A stretch of DNA of 64,000 nt from Kitagawia praeruptora (lineage: Eukaryota; Streptophyta; Magnoliopsida; Apiales; Apiaceae), in NCBI GenBank assembly GCA_037693485.1, contig CM075353.1:4102001-4166000 (forward strand), read 5' to 3'. Every line of letters starts with the position of its first letter. The stretch's first letter is position 1. The notes under the pieces were generated by a model. It was not told where the DNA came from and did not search any database. It worked only from the letters and a program-made list of their open reading frames with translations. Of the stretch, positions 24,404 through 35,671 are shown piece after piece. The position numbers were made by a program, and so were the translations under genes.

Positions 24404-27400
24404 TCAGATCTCCGTGGAGGGGCTGTCAAGATAAATCACTTCCATCTTCCCTACGAATGCACCATCCACATATAATTTAAGGCGTTGACCTTTGACCTTA
24501 AATTTTGTTCCATCTCGTCCCATAACTTCAATAGCACCATAAAATTTGACATCGATGACAGTAAAAGGTCCGGACCATCTTGATTTTAGCTTCCCTGGAA
24601 AAAGTCGAAGTCTGGAATTGAACAATAGCACCTTGTCACCAACCTGAAAATCTCTTCTCTGAATCATCTTATCATGCATCTTCTTCGTTCTCTCCTTGTA
24701 AAGCCGAGAATTATCATAAGCATCAAATCGAAGCTCATCTAACTCATTAAGTTGAAGAAGTCTCGCTTGCCCCGCAGCCTTCAAATCCATATTGAGTTCT
24801 TTGATAGCCCAAAAGGCGCGATGTTCCAACTCCACTGGCAAGTGACATGCTTTACCCTAAACTAACCGATAAGGAGTGGTTCCTATAGGTGTTTTGTACA
24901 CCGTACGATAAGCCCATAAAGCATCATCTAGCTTCAAGTACCAATCTTTCCTTGACTTTGCCACCATTTTCTCCAAAATGCTTTTGATTTGGCGGTTAGA
25001 AACCTCCACTTGGCCACTTGTTTGGGGGTGATATGCAAGAGGAACCTTGTGAGTAACGCCATATTTCTTCAACAAAGTTTCAAACTGGCGATGGCGAAAA
25101 TGAGAACCACCATCACTTATCACTGTTCTAGGAACTCCAAAACGAGGGAAGATGATATTTTTAAAGAGCTTCATAACAACCTTGGAATCATTGTTTACTG
25201 ATCCAGCAGCTTCAACCCACTTGGACACATAATCGACAGCAACTAAGATGTATCTCATCCCACAAGAGCTTGGGAAGGGTCCCATAAAATCAACACCCCA
25301 TACGTCAAATATCTCGACCTCAAGAATACCAGTTTGAGGCATCTCATGGCATTTAGAAATATTACCCGTCCTTTGACATGCATCACACGCCAAACAGAAA
25401 GTACGAGCATCCTTAAATAGAGAGGGCCAATAGAAACCAGATTGTAGTACCTTAGCAGCAGTCTTAGAAGGACCATGGTGGCCTCCACATGCGAGAGAAT
25501 GACAATGCTTGAGAATGTCATGTACTTCGAACTCAGGGACACATCTACGAAAGATTCCGTCAGCACACTTTCGATACAAGAAAGGGTCATCCCAAAAATA
25601 TTGTTTAGCATCGTGATAAAACCTCTTTCTTTGCTGATAAGTCAGTTCTGGAGGGTGAGATCCACTAACACAGAAATTTGCAAAATCTGCATACCATGGA
25701 GTCTGAGTAGCAACCGAAAACAGGTGATCATCTGGAAAAGAATCGTCAATAGGAGTACTTGACGCAATGTCAGATTTGAAACGCAACCGTGAAAGATGAT
25801 CCGCAACCACATTCTCAGCACCCTTCTTGTCTTTGATTTCCAAGTCAAATTCTTGGAGTAACAGAATCCAACGAATAAGCCTTGGCTTTGCTTCCTTCTT
25901 GGCTAACAAATATTTCAGTGCTGAATGATCTGTGTGAATAATGACTTTGGAGCCAATGAGATATGTCCGGAACTTGTCAAGAGCATAGACTACAGCTAGA
26001 AGCTCCTTCTCAGTGGTAGCATAATTGACCTGAGCTTCATCCAAGGTTTTACTTACATAGTAGATGGCGTGCAATACCTTGTCTTTCCTTTGACCGAGAA
26101 CGGCTCCCACTGCATAATCACTTGCATCACACATGATTTCAAATGGAAGATTCCAATCTGGAGATTGAATGATTGGTGCACTTATCAAAGCTTCCTTAAT
26201 CCTGTTAAAAGACTCCAAACAAGCGTCAATAAACACAAAGGTGGCATCCTTAAGCAACAATTGAGTGAGGGGTTTTGCAATTTTTGAAAAATCTTTTATA
26301 AAACGATGATAAAAACCCGCATGACCAAGGAAACTCCTCACTCCCTTGACATTAACAAGAGGAGGAAGCTTCTCAATCACCTCAATTTTTGCTTTGTCAA
26401 CCTGGATGCCACGTTCAGAAATCAAATGACCAAGTACCACTCCTTCATTGACCATGAAGTGGCACTTTTCCCAATTTAAAACCAAATTCACCTCTTCACA
26501 ACGTTTAAGCACTTTAGAGAGATTATGTAGACATACATCAAAATCAGACCCATAAACACTGAAATCATCCATAAATACTTCCATGATAGACTCTATGAAA
26601 TCAGAAAATATGGCAGTCATGCAACGCTGAAAAGTAGCAGGGGCATTGCACAAACCAAAAGGCACTCTACGATATGCAAAAGTACCATATGGGCAAGTAA
26701 ATGTAGTCTTTTCTTGATCATCAGGATGTATAGGGATCTGAAATAACCCTGAATATTCGTCTAAATAGCAAAAGTACTTATGCTTGGCAAGTCTTTCTAG
26801 CATCCGATCAATGAAAGGGAGAGGGTAATGGTCTTTTCTAGTAGCATTGTTTAACTTACTGTAATCAATGCACATTCGCCAATCGGTGACAATTCGAGTG
26901 GGAATTAATTCATCTTTATCATTCTTAATTACAGTTGTTCCTCCTTTCTTAGGGACTACCTGAACTGGGCTTACCCATTTAGAATCAGAAATCGGGTAAA
27001 TGATGCCTGCATCTAACAACTTCAAAACTTCTTTTTTAATAACCTCTTGCATGTTAGGGTTCAAGCGACGTTGTCCCTGTATGCAAGGCTTATGGTCATC
27101 ATCTAAGTGAATTCTATGCATGCAAAGGTCTGGGATAATTCCTGTAAGATCATCAATACTATACCCAATAGCTTTTCTATGCGCACGCAAAACAGTAAGA
27201 AGCTTAAAAACCTGGTCATCATCAAGACTAGAGCTAACAATCACAGGACAAGTCTTTTCATCATCAAGAAACACATATTTTCAGATTAGATGGCAAAGGC
27301 TTTAGCTCTAACTTGTTTACCTGAGGTTCACCACAAGAAGTGACAGTGTTCGTTACCTCACAATTCGGATCAGCTGCACCATCCAACTCAAGAACCAATG

Positions 27401-27875
27401 AATCGACTTCAACATGTCCTTCTCCTTCGTATGCTTCAAGCATGAGCACTGCTTCCAATGCATCATTTAATAAAATCTGAGGTGTCTCATCTTGGACAAT
27501 TTCATCTACAACATCAATCCTGTAGCAAGTATTCTCAAGCAAATGGGATTTAAGAGCAGAGGTTAGAGTAAAAGTAATTTTATCATCACCAACGCTCAAT
27601 GTGAGAGTCCCACTTTTTACATCAATAACAGCACCTGCAGTACAGAGAAATGGTCTACCTAAAATTATAAGTATTTGGCTGTCCTCTTCCATATCTAGAA
27701 CTACAAAGTCTACAGGAATATAGAATTTTCCAACCCTAACAGGCACATCCTCTAAAATTCCAAGGGGATATTTTATCGAGCGGTCTGCCATTTGCAAAGT
27801 CATCTGTGTACATTTTAATTCTCCCATATTTAGTTTTTGAAAAACCGACACTACGCCATAAGTGAGCATACGCAA
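24404..27875 (-). pseudogene. Gypsy protease (3' part), reverse transcriptase, RNase H and integrase, disabled
   Basis: The protease remainder and linker (27264-27875) are in one frame. A one-base insertion near 27283 shifts into the reverse transcriptase frame (24857-27274). Visible motifs are reverse transcriptase WRMCIDY, the FMDD active site, RNase H MCDASDYAVGAVL and HTDHSAL, and an integrase HHCC finger (CDACQRTG) with DDE residues in WGVDFMGP, ISDGGSHF and GQVEVSNR. A TAG at 24854-24856 interrupts the integrase C-terminal region, after which the frame continues to 24404. The LDGYSG word of the RT carries Glu in place of Gly. These lesions make the copy non-autonomous. Confidence 0.92.
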
Positions 27876-28060
27876 CCCTTTTTACAAAGCGTTGCACAGA
27901 AAGCGTTTCGTTAGATAGAAGTTTTGGGTCTTTTGCAACTGAGCTGAATTGGTGTTGCGTTAGATATAGATTAGCGTTGCGTATTACCCACAGTGTTTCA
28001 CATTATGCAACACTAACTGATGGCGTTGCGTTAGATAATTTTTTGTTTTTATAAATGGTG
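27849..28060. repeat. CACTA left end: inverted repeat and subterminal motifs
   Basis: After the terminal CACTACGCCATAA there are several copies of GCGTTGCGTTAGAT-like and TTGCAAC-like words in both orientations. CACTA elements carry such short subterminal repeats as transposase-binding sites. The partner end at 33560-33786 has the same GCGTTGC and TTACGCAAC words. Confidence 0.8.
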
Positions 28061-28760
28061 ACGTGGCAGGAGTGGGACCCACATGTGTTGACGTGGCATT
28101 TGCTGACGTGGCACATGTGGGACCCACATTAGCTGACGTGGCAGAAGTGGGGCCCACCTTTGTTGACGTGGCATTTGCTGACGTGGCAGAAAGCGTTACA
28201 TTAGATACCAGTAGTGTTGCGTTTGCTGTTTGAAGTGTTGCATTAGATATATTAATATTTTTTTTTAAAAAAAATATGGCGTGGCAGATGTGGGCCCCAC
28301 AACTGCTGACGTGGCAGTGTGGGACCCACAAGGGTGACGTGGCAGGAGGCCTATCATGCTGACGTGGCAATTGTGGGACCCACAATTGCTGACGTGGCAG
28401 AAGTGGGGCCCACCTTTGCTGACGTGGCATTTGATGACGTGGCAGAAGCGTTGCATTAGATACCAGTAGTGTTGCGTTTGCTCTTTGAAGTGTTGCATTA
28501 GATATATTTATATATTTTTTTAAAAAAATGACGTGGCATATGTGGGACCCACCACTGATGACGTGGCAGTGTGGGACCCACATGGGTGATGTGGAAGGAG
28601 ACCCAACATGCTGACGTGTCAATTGTGGGACCCACAATTACTGACGTGGCAGAAGTGGGATCCACCTCTGCTGACGTGGCATTTGCTGACGTGTCAGAAG
28701 CGTTGCATTAGGTATCAGTAGTGTTGCATTTGCTGTTTGAAGTGTTGCATTAGATATTTA
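28061..28760. repeat. Array of GCTGACGTGGCA repeats in a roughly 250-bp higher-order unit
   Basis: About 15-18 copies of TGACGTGGC (a few TGACGTGTC) are spaced 15-60 bp apart, interleaved with GTGGGACCCAC or GTGGGGCCCAC palindromes. A larger unit ending GTGTTGCATTAGATAT recurs three times (near 28190, 28440 and 28690). Long minus-strand frames here are by-products of the repetition. TGACGTGG matches the core bound by plant bZIP factors, but its use here is unknown. Confidence 0.85.
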
Positions 28761-28764
28761 TTTT

Positions 28765-29985
28765 ATTTTATTAACTAGTCTTGTCCCGAATGATGAATCT
28801 ATTTTTTTAAATTATTTTTTCGACGTTCCAATCGCACGGGTGTCAAGATATAACGATTTTAGTGATGTGGTAATTTTTTAAAAAAATTCCTATATTTATT
28901 TTGTTGGGTTTTATAACGGGTCAAAGTCGACTTTCTTTTTAACTAGTCTTGTCCCGAATGATGAATCTATTTTTTTAAATTATTTTTTCAACGTTCCAAT
29001 CGCACGAGTGTCAAGATATAACGATTTTAGTGATTTGGTAATTTTTTTAAAAATTTCCTATATTTATTTGGTTGAGTTTTATAACGGTCAAACCGGTCAA
29101 AGTCGACCTTCCTTTTAACTAGTCTTGTCCCGAATGATGAATCTATTTTTTTAAATTATTTTTTCGACGTTTCAATCGCACGGGTGTCAAGATATAACGA
29201 TTTTAGTGATGTGGTAATTTTTTTAAAAAACTCCTATATTTATTTTGTTGGGTTTTATAACGGTCAAACGGGTCAAAGTCGACTTTCCTTTTAACTAGTC
29301 TTGTCCCGAATGATGAATCTATTTTTTTTAATTATTTTTTCGACGTTCCAATTGCACGAGTGTCAAGATATAACGATTTTAGTGATGTGGTAATTTTTTA
29401 AAAAATTTCCTATATTTATTTGGTTGGGTTTGTTAACGGTCAAACCGGTCGAAGTCGACCTTCCTTTTAACTAGTCTTGTCCCGAATGATAAATCTATTT
29501 TTTTAAATTATTTTTTCGATGTTCCAATCACACGGGTGTCAAGATATAACGATTTTAGTGATGTGGTAATTTTTTGAAAAATTTCCTATATTTATTTGGT
29601 TGAGTTTTATAACAGTCAAACCGGTCAAAGTCGACCTTCCTTTTAACTATTCTTGTCCCGAAAGATGAATCTATTTTTTAAAGTTATTTTTTCGACGTTC
29701 CAATCGCACGAGTGTCAAGATATAACGATTTTAGTGATGTGATAATTTTTTTAAAAAACTCCTATATTTATTTGGTTGGATTTTATAACGGTCAAATCGG
29801 TCAAAGTCGACCTTCCTTTTAACTAGTCTTGTCCCGAATGATGAATCTATTTTTTTAATTATTTTTTCGACGTTCCAATCGCACGAGTGTCAAGATATAA
29901 CGTTTTTAGTGATGTGGTAATTTTTTTAAAAAAATTCCTATATTTATTTGGTTGGGTTTTATAACGGTCAAACCGGTATAAATTC
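28765..29985. repeat. Tandem array, about 175 bp x 7, inside the CACTA element
   Basis: Seven units each begin with AACTAGTCTTGTCCCGAATG. They continue through a CGACGTTCCAATCGCACG segment and a GTCAAGATATAACGATTT segment, and end with AAAGTCGACCTTCC. Starts fall near 28771, 28940, 29117, 29293, 29468, 29643 and 29819. Copies differ by scattered substitutions and small A/T-run changes. There is no coding potential. Confidence 0.9.
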
Positions 29986-30978
29986 CTATATTTATTTGGT
30001 TGGGTTTTAAATTATATTATAAATTTATAGTAGTGGTCTACTTTATTATAATGAATTTCTATTATAATTTTTATTAAATATTATTTTTGAATGTTTTAGT
30101 TATTTATATTTTTATTTTAAATAGGTGCTAAAATATTAGAATATCATTATTAAATAATTATTATTGTTTCAATTATTATTGTTATTTATTTGTATTAGAT
30201 CGAATACATTTTATTAATTTATTTGAATATTGTTTGAATAATTTAAAATATTTGATAAACAATACACATATTTGTACATATTTTGCTAATTTATAATTGA
30301 GAGACACTTGGCATGCTACAATTTGTTGGAAGGAGATGGTTTGGATTGATGACATGTAAGACTTAAACAATCTGAATCGTTCATGCAATTAGGGATTAAA
30401 TCCTGACCCTTCAAATATTTATAACTCCTTTTCTACCTACCCTTTATCATATCACTCTGCCGCCGCCCCCCCCACTCCACATCCCTCATCTCTCTCATCT
30501 AGTTGCTCTCTCTCTCTCTCTCGTTACACACATATACATATACATATAACCTTCTAAAATTTACATTTCTTAATCTATCCATCCAAAATTAGTGATTTAT
30601 ATATGAATATGTTCTATAAATTGAGCTCTATCTATACATATATAAATCAATCAATTTTGAGATGAAAATTTTCTAGGTAAGATTCGGCTTTGTTCGGTTT
30701 TTGGAGATATATGAACCATTTTGAAATTTCTGGGCTAATTTTGAGGATTGGTCAGTTTTTGTGTGCTGCTGATTCTATTGGAGTTATGGTTTTTGCTAGA
30801 GAGAGGCTTCTCTGGCTACACTGTATTCTGGTATATTTTCTGTATTTGGGTCTTAATCTTTGATTGGGTTCAGTTTTTTTTACTGTTTATTTACTTTATG
30901 GAATCTATTTCCTCTGTTTCTCTTCCTCTTTCACAGATCAATTCTTCAATTTTTAATTTTCGAAGCTACAATTTATAG
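29986..30978 (+). other. AT-rich segment and possible captured promoter/5' untranslated exon
   Basis: 29986-30400 is AT-rich with no feature. At 30460-30525 a C-rich then CT-repeat stretch resembles a plant 5' untranslated region. A splice-donor-like CTAGGTAAGATT follows at about 30673-30684, and a T-rich intron-like stretch runs to the AG at 30977-30978. This arrangement suggests the captured host DNA begins with a leader exon and intron, but no transcript evidence is available. Confidence 0.35.
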
Positions 30979-31214
30979 GCCCTTGAGGATCCTGTGTCAT
31001 CTGTTAGGGCGTTCGCTGAAGCTTTGGGAACTTTGCTTGCTCTTGGAATGAATCCTGAAGCACAGGTATTGTTCTGTTGTCAAGTTTTGTAATTTAATTC
31101 TCAATCTCAAAGCATTCTTTTCATACTAGGTTCAACCAAAAGGAAAAGGCAACGTAGTTCCAAAAAAACTTGAAGGCGGATTGCAGAAGCATCTCATTTT
31201 GCCATTCACAAAAG
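30979..31214 (+). pseudogene. Captured HEATR5/SWEETIE-like gene fragment (two exons with intron)
   Basis: Exon 1 (30979-31065) reads ALEDPVSSVRAF and then EALGTLLALGMNPEAQ, bounded by AG and GT. Exon 2 (31130-31214) reads VQPKGKGNVVPKKLEGGLQ and then KHLILPFTK, also bounded by AG and GT. The intervening 64 bp is a normal intron. From family knowledge, this matches a conserved stretch of large HEAT-repeat proteins related to animal HEATR5B and Arabidopsis SWEETIE, which act in membrane trafficking and sugar homeostasis. It is only about 57 codons of a protein of some 2,000 residues, so it is a captured fragment, not a gene. Confidence 0.75.
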
Positions 31215-31940
31215 GTACTTTAATGTGTTTTAATGAATTCCCATGTAGTTGTTACTAGTGGAGTATGAGAATAGAAAATTTTCTAATTTTTGGTTATTTA
31301 TTGAGCTCATTGTGTTAAATGAATATGCTACTTTAGTACTCCTTATGTCCCATTTTTTTGCTAAATCCTTATGTCCCATTTTAATTGACCGAAGTTGACA
31401 TTTGAAGTATACTTGACTGTTTATGTCATATGCTTGTTTAGTAGCAGGTGGATGCTGCTCAAGACAAACACAATTATAGTTGGATGAAGAAGTTATGTAG
31501 AATGACTGATATTCCCTCATTACTAGATGAACATTAAAATAACAAAGTTGTAGTTTTCTCCTTAATGCTATAATAACTACCAAGTGGAGAAACCTAGAGC
31601 CTCAGTGCCATGATGAAAATTATGATTGAGTAATTTTGAAGAGAATGACAAGGGAAAACAATGAATAAGATATGCTTGTTATTCCATGCTAATCTGGTTT
31701 ATGAATTTGGATCTTCTATAAGCTTCTGAAAATTAATCACATCTAATGACAATCTAATTTGGATGTGCTTACCTATATGCTTTTACACTTGATATTATCC
31801 TCACACTTCTGAATAATAGCTAAGATGTAAGAATTATTTGCCACCATATGTCCACCTAAATATTCACCTTTTTTATCGAAGCCTAAGCTGAATTCATTTG
31901 GCTACGCTGATTAAGTTATATTGGTGTTTTACATTCCAGG

Positions 31941-32054
31941 CTTCTGATAAAATGGTTGCAGGTAAAACCAACTAGTGCAGGGTCAAACATTGGAGTTACA
32001 ATTGCGTATGACTTAAGTGATTCTCTAAAGAAAGCCAGGGAGATTATTTCGGAG
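31941..32054 (+). pseudogene. Captured exon of unidentified host gene
   Basis: An AG at 31939-31940 precedes a frame reading LLIKWLQVKPTSAG and then SNIGVTIAYDLSDSLKK, ending in EIISE before a GT donor at 32055. The conserved, uninterrupted codon structure between good splice sites suggests a real exon taken from a host gene. I do not recognise the family. Confidence 0.5.
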
Positions 32055-32935
32055 GTAATTTATCATTATATCTTCTCAATCTTTTTTCTGGTTATCTTGT
32101 GTTGTTTTTATTTTATTGTGGCTTGAAATAGAACTGAATTTAAGTTCCAATGTATTTTATAGGATTCGAGATTTGCATATGAGGGGTTCTAATTTTTGGT
32201 TACAATCTTTTCGTTTTTATTAGTTGTTGGTGCGTTGCCTGCATACACGCACTTGCTGTCTTGATGTTAAATTTATTATTTTATTTCCTTTAGTTGCTTT
32301 GATGTAGCATGGCTTAATTTTATTTTATTTTGCCAAAGGCTTAAATTTTATTAATTACTCTTAAGTATAGTAAAATTGCATGAGTAGAATAATTAGTTCA
32401 AATAATTGTGCCTTTCTGCATGTTTTTAATTTTATATTAATACTTCTTTAAATCTTGTAATTAATTGCATAGAATTAATCAATCATTTCACTCTGATTAT
32501 TACCATTAATGAATTCTTGTTGTTAACTGTTACATTTGTTTTTGCTTCGGATTTTTTCCTTTAGTTTTTCTTTTTCTGGCCCATTTTGCATAAGTAGTTG
32601 TGTAGCCCATATTGCATAATTAGGTTATTACATGGTTATATAAATGTATTAGTAATTATGTCACTAAATTGTTTTTCAGTTCAGGTGTTGTCATTTATCT
32701 CTATATGCTTCCCTGGGAGTTTAACATTCCTTAGTTTTCTAAATTGTTTTTCTCTGTATGCTTACATGAATTAAACACGTGCATTGATTACATTGTTTGA
32801 ACTAATACTGATTTTGTAGAATAGATTTTTTGCTAGCACATATTTTTTACAATGCGTATCGGATACAGTCTTAACTTTTTACATCTTGTATAACATTTCA
32901 TTTGCCCAGATTTCTCAAATGTTGGTTATTTGCTG

Positions 32936-33013
32936 CAAATTCCTCTCCCTGGACCAGGTTCTATCATTGGACGGGCAGTTGTTTTCCATGCTGATCCTGA
33001 TGACTTGGGAAAG
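32936..33013 (+). pseudogene. Captured Cu/Zn superoxide dismutase exon fragment
   Basis: The frame reads QIPLPGPGSIIGRAVV and then [10 protein letters not shown], the metal-site region of plant Cu/Zn superoxide dismutases, where the usual text is [20 protein letters not shown]. The HADPDD segment includes the zinc-ligand region. The fragment ends right after LGK and runs into unrelated sequence with a stop. Only 26 codons remain, so it has no enzyme function. Confidence 0.8.
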
Positions 33014-33164
33014 TTTAAATAATTTGTACCTTTTTATTTTTGAAGTTAGGATTCAACAGTATGCAGTTGTTTATTGCGATTAGAGTGAAATAATTTGTAT
33101 TTTGTTTTTTTTTTGTTTTGGATGGAATTCATGTATGAACAAAATGGTGATTTCGAAATATTTA

Positions 33165-33560
33165 TATAAAGTGTTGCATTTGACATTAGTTGATGTTGCA
33201 TTTAAAAAGAATGGTGTTGCTTAAAAAAAAATTAGTGTTGCATTAGACTCAACTAGTGTTGCATTAGATAGTGGTCCCCACTGTTGACGTGGCATGTGGG
33301 CCCACTGCTAACGTGGCATGTGGGCTCCACTACTGACGTGGCATGTGGGCCCCATTGCTGACGTGGCACCTTGGTGGGCCCCACTGATGACATGGCATAT
33401 GGGCCCCAGTGCTGACGTGGCACCTTGGTGGGCCCCACTGATGACGTGGCATGCCCCAATTTATGACGTGGCACTTATGGGCCCCACTAGTGACATGTCA
33501 GCATGCTGACGTGGCACCTTACTTCCATGTCAGCATGCTGACATGGCTGAAACATCTTAT
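33165..33560. repeat. CACTA right-side GCTGACGTGGCA array
   Basis: About ten to twelve copies of TGACGTGGCA or close variants alternate with TGGGCCCCA-type words. They mirror the left array at 28061-28760 and include the GTGTTGCATTAGA word at the start. The near-symmetrical placement near both ends fits subterminal repeats. Confidence 0.85.
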
Positions 33561-33786
33561 GCAACCCCATGAAGTGTTGCGTTTGCATGCTCTTGGTGTT
33601 GCATAAGGTCTCTTATGCAATGCTTTTCGAAGTGTTGCAATAGCTTGGAAAAGCATTGCGTTAGGGGTCTTACGCAACGCCAGTATTGGTAACGCCCCAA
33701 AAGCGTTGCATAAGACCTTACGCAACGCTTTTCAGGCCTTACGCAACTGAAAATGGGGGTTGCGTATGTGCGTTTATGGCGTAGTG
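33561..33786. repeat. CACTA right end: subterminal motifs and inverted repeat
   Basis: Several GCGTTGC, TTACGCAAC and GCAATGC words lie in both orientations, followed by the terminal TTATGGCGTAGTG. This end is inverted relative to 27849-27861. Confidence 0.85.
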
Positions 33787-33789
33787 CGA

Positions 33790-35671
33790 GAGAGGCATGA
33801 CTGAGACGCTAGCGCCTAAATCACATAAAGCTCTATCAATTGAACAATGCACCTAAATGACACGGGATTGAAAAACTACCAGGATCTTTAAGTTTAGGTG
33901 GAGACTTATTCTGTAAAACAGCACTACATTCCTCAGTAAAAGCTACTATCTCTACCTCACCAAAGGACCTTTTCTTAGTGAGAATATCCTTAAGAAACTT
34001 TGCATATGATGGAACTTGAGAAATTAAATCAGTGAAGGGAACTGTTACCTCAAGGTTCTTGACAAGTGTCATGAACTTACCAAACTGCTGGTCCACCTTA
34101 GTTCTGTTCATCCTGCTAGGGAATGGGAGCTTTGGCATAAATGGTGGAGGGGTAACTGCAATCTTCTCTTTGTCCTTTTCCTTGCTTTCCTCAGTTTCAC
34201 CTTCGTTAGTATCTTCAATAACTTTCTCTACCTTGTCTTCCTCAGAATTCTCTTTTTCTTGCTCAGTAAGAACATCGTCAGTAGGCATTGGAGGAGCCTC
34301 ATATGTACGACCACTCCTAAGAGTAATGGCATTCACATTTTCCTTTGGATGAGTTGGTTGTGCTGGTAAAGAGCCTTGTTGCCTTGAAGACGAAGAACTA
34401 GCCATTTGAGCAATCTGAGTTTCTAGCATCTTATTATGAATCTCCATCTGGTTCATTTTTTGGTTTATATCCTCCATATTCTTTTGCATTTGTAACAATA
34501 TCTTCATCATGTCACCTTGATTATCAGCCTGTGCAGCTTGATTCGCCTGAGGAGCATAATTCTGAGGAGGCCTCTGGAATCCAGGGGGATTCATAGGTCC
34601 TTGAGGAGGCCTATACTGCTGCTGTGGAGGAGGCTGGTACGACTGCTGATATTGCTGCTGATTAGGAACATTTGAATTCTGAGCGTTGTTGTTCCTATAT
34701 GAGAAGTTTGGATGATCTTTCCAACCAGGATTCTAAGTGTTGGAATACGGATTGTACCGCTGTCTCTGTTGGAAAACATTTGCTTGCTCTATCTAAAAAT
34801 TTTGTGAATTTTGAGCATTATATTGGCAATCGTTACCATAGTGGCCTTGGATGCCACAGACTTCACAAATAGGATAATTCCTAGGAGCCATGGATGACAA
34901 TGCATTGATACTCATAGGTGGAGTAGAGGGCTGAGATGTCTTCAATGAGTGGATCTCCTGAGTCAATGCAGCGAGTTGAGATGATAATAAAGAATATGCA
35001 TCCACTTCAAGTTTGCCCCCTTTCTTGGCTGCTCTCGGGTTACTGAAGTGATTGGCAGCCAAATTGGGAAGAAAAGCATGTGCATCATCAACTCCTTTGT
35101 CTAAAAACACGCCACCTGCAACGTTATCAACCATCCCTTTTGTTTCAGGATCAAGACCATTGTAGAAGCGTTTAAGCAGAAACCACTTCTCAAGACCATG
35201 GTGAGGGCATGCACGTTGATAATCCTTGAATCTGTCCCAAGCATCCCGAAGAGATTCGCCATAATCTTGCTTAAAACCCATCATCTTGTCGATCAAATCG
35301 TCGGTTCTGTTAGGAGGGAAGAACTCTGTTAAGAAAGCCTGAGCAATCTCATCCCACTCGGTCAAGTTAATATCATTCAACCATTTTTGAGCTTTGTCAC
35401 GAAGAGAGAAACCGAATAACATGACTTTCAACTGGTCTGGAGTGACTCCCTGATGTTTAATTGTAGAACAGAGCTGTTGAAACCGTTGCAGATGATTTGT
35501 AGGGTCTTCAGAGGTAAGCCCAGCAAATTGATTCTGTTGGATCATAGTGAGCAAAGCAGGCTTGATTTTGAAATTTTCTGCTTGAATTGCTGGCATAGCA
35601 AGGCCGGTAGGTCCCCCACTCGGAGAGGGCTGTGAATAGTTCTTCAAAGATTTAACAGGAGGGTCGGCCAT
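33790..35671 (-). pseudogene. Gypsy gag and start of protease, disabled
   Basis: The ATG at 35671 opens a frame starting MADPPVKSLKNY. The capsid-like region has the FGFSLRDKAQKWL and FFPPNRTDDL style typical of Athila gag, and a zinc-knuckle-like CEVCGIQGHYGNDC. Two in-frame TAG codons interrupt the Gln/Pro-rich part (34793-34795 and near 34734). A Glu/Lys-rich linker follows. A frameshift near 33837 then precedes the protease active site, recognisable as DLGASV. The CACTA element interrupts the frame a few codons later at 33787. Confidence 0.9.

Larger units (their letters stand above)
27849..33786. mobile_element. CACTA transposon carrying host gene fragments, in the Gypsy protease
   Basis: The ends are CACTACGCCATAA at the left and its inverted copy TTATGGCGTAGTG at the right, extended by imperfect inverted sequence including CATACGCAACCC. 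A 3-bp target duplication CGA (27846-27848, 33787-33789) flanks it, as expected for CACTA (En/Spm). Removing the element and one CGA brings the two halves of the protease gene together. No transposase frame is visible in the 5938 bp, so it is non-autonomous. Inside are subterminal repeats, a seven-copy tandem array, and spliced-gene pieces resembling HEATR5/SWEETIE and Cu/Zn superoxide dismutase. Confidence 0.93.

Noticed and set aside
28265..28637. Long minus-strand frames rich in CHVISGG-like and ATS-like repeats
   Set aside because: They are translations of the GCTGACGTGGCA repeat array in several frames, with no domain and no codon bias.
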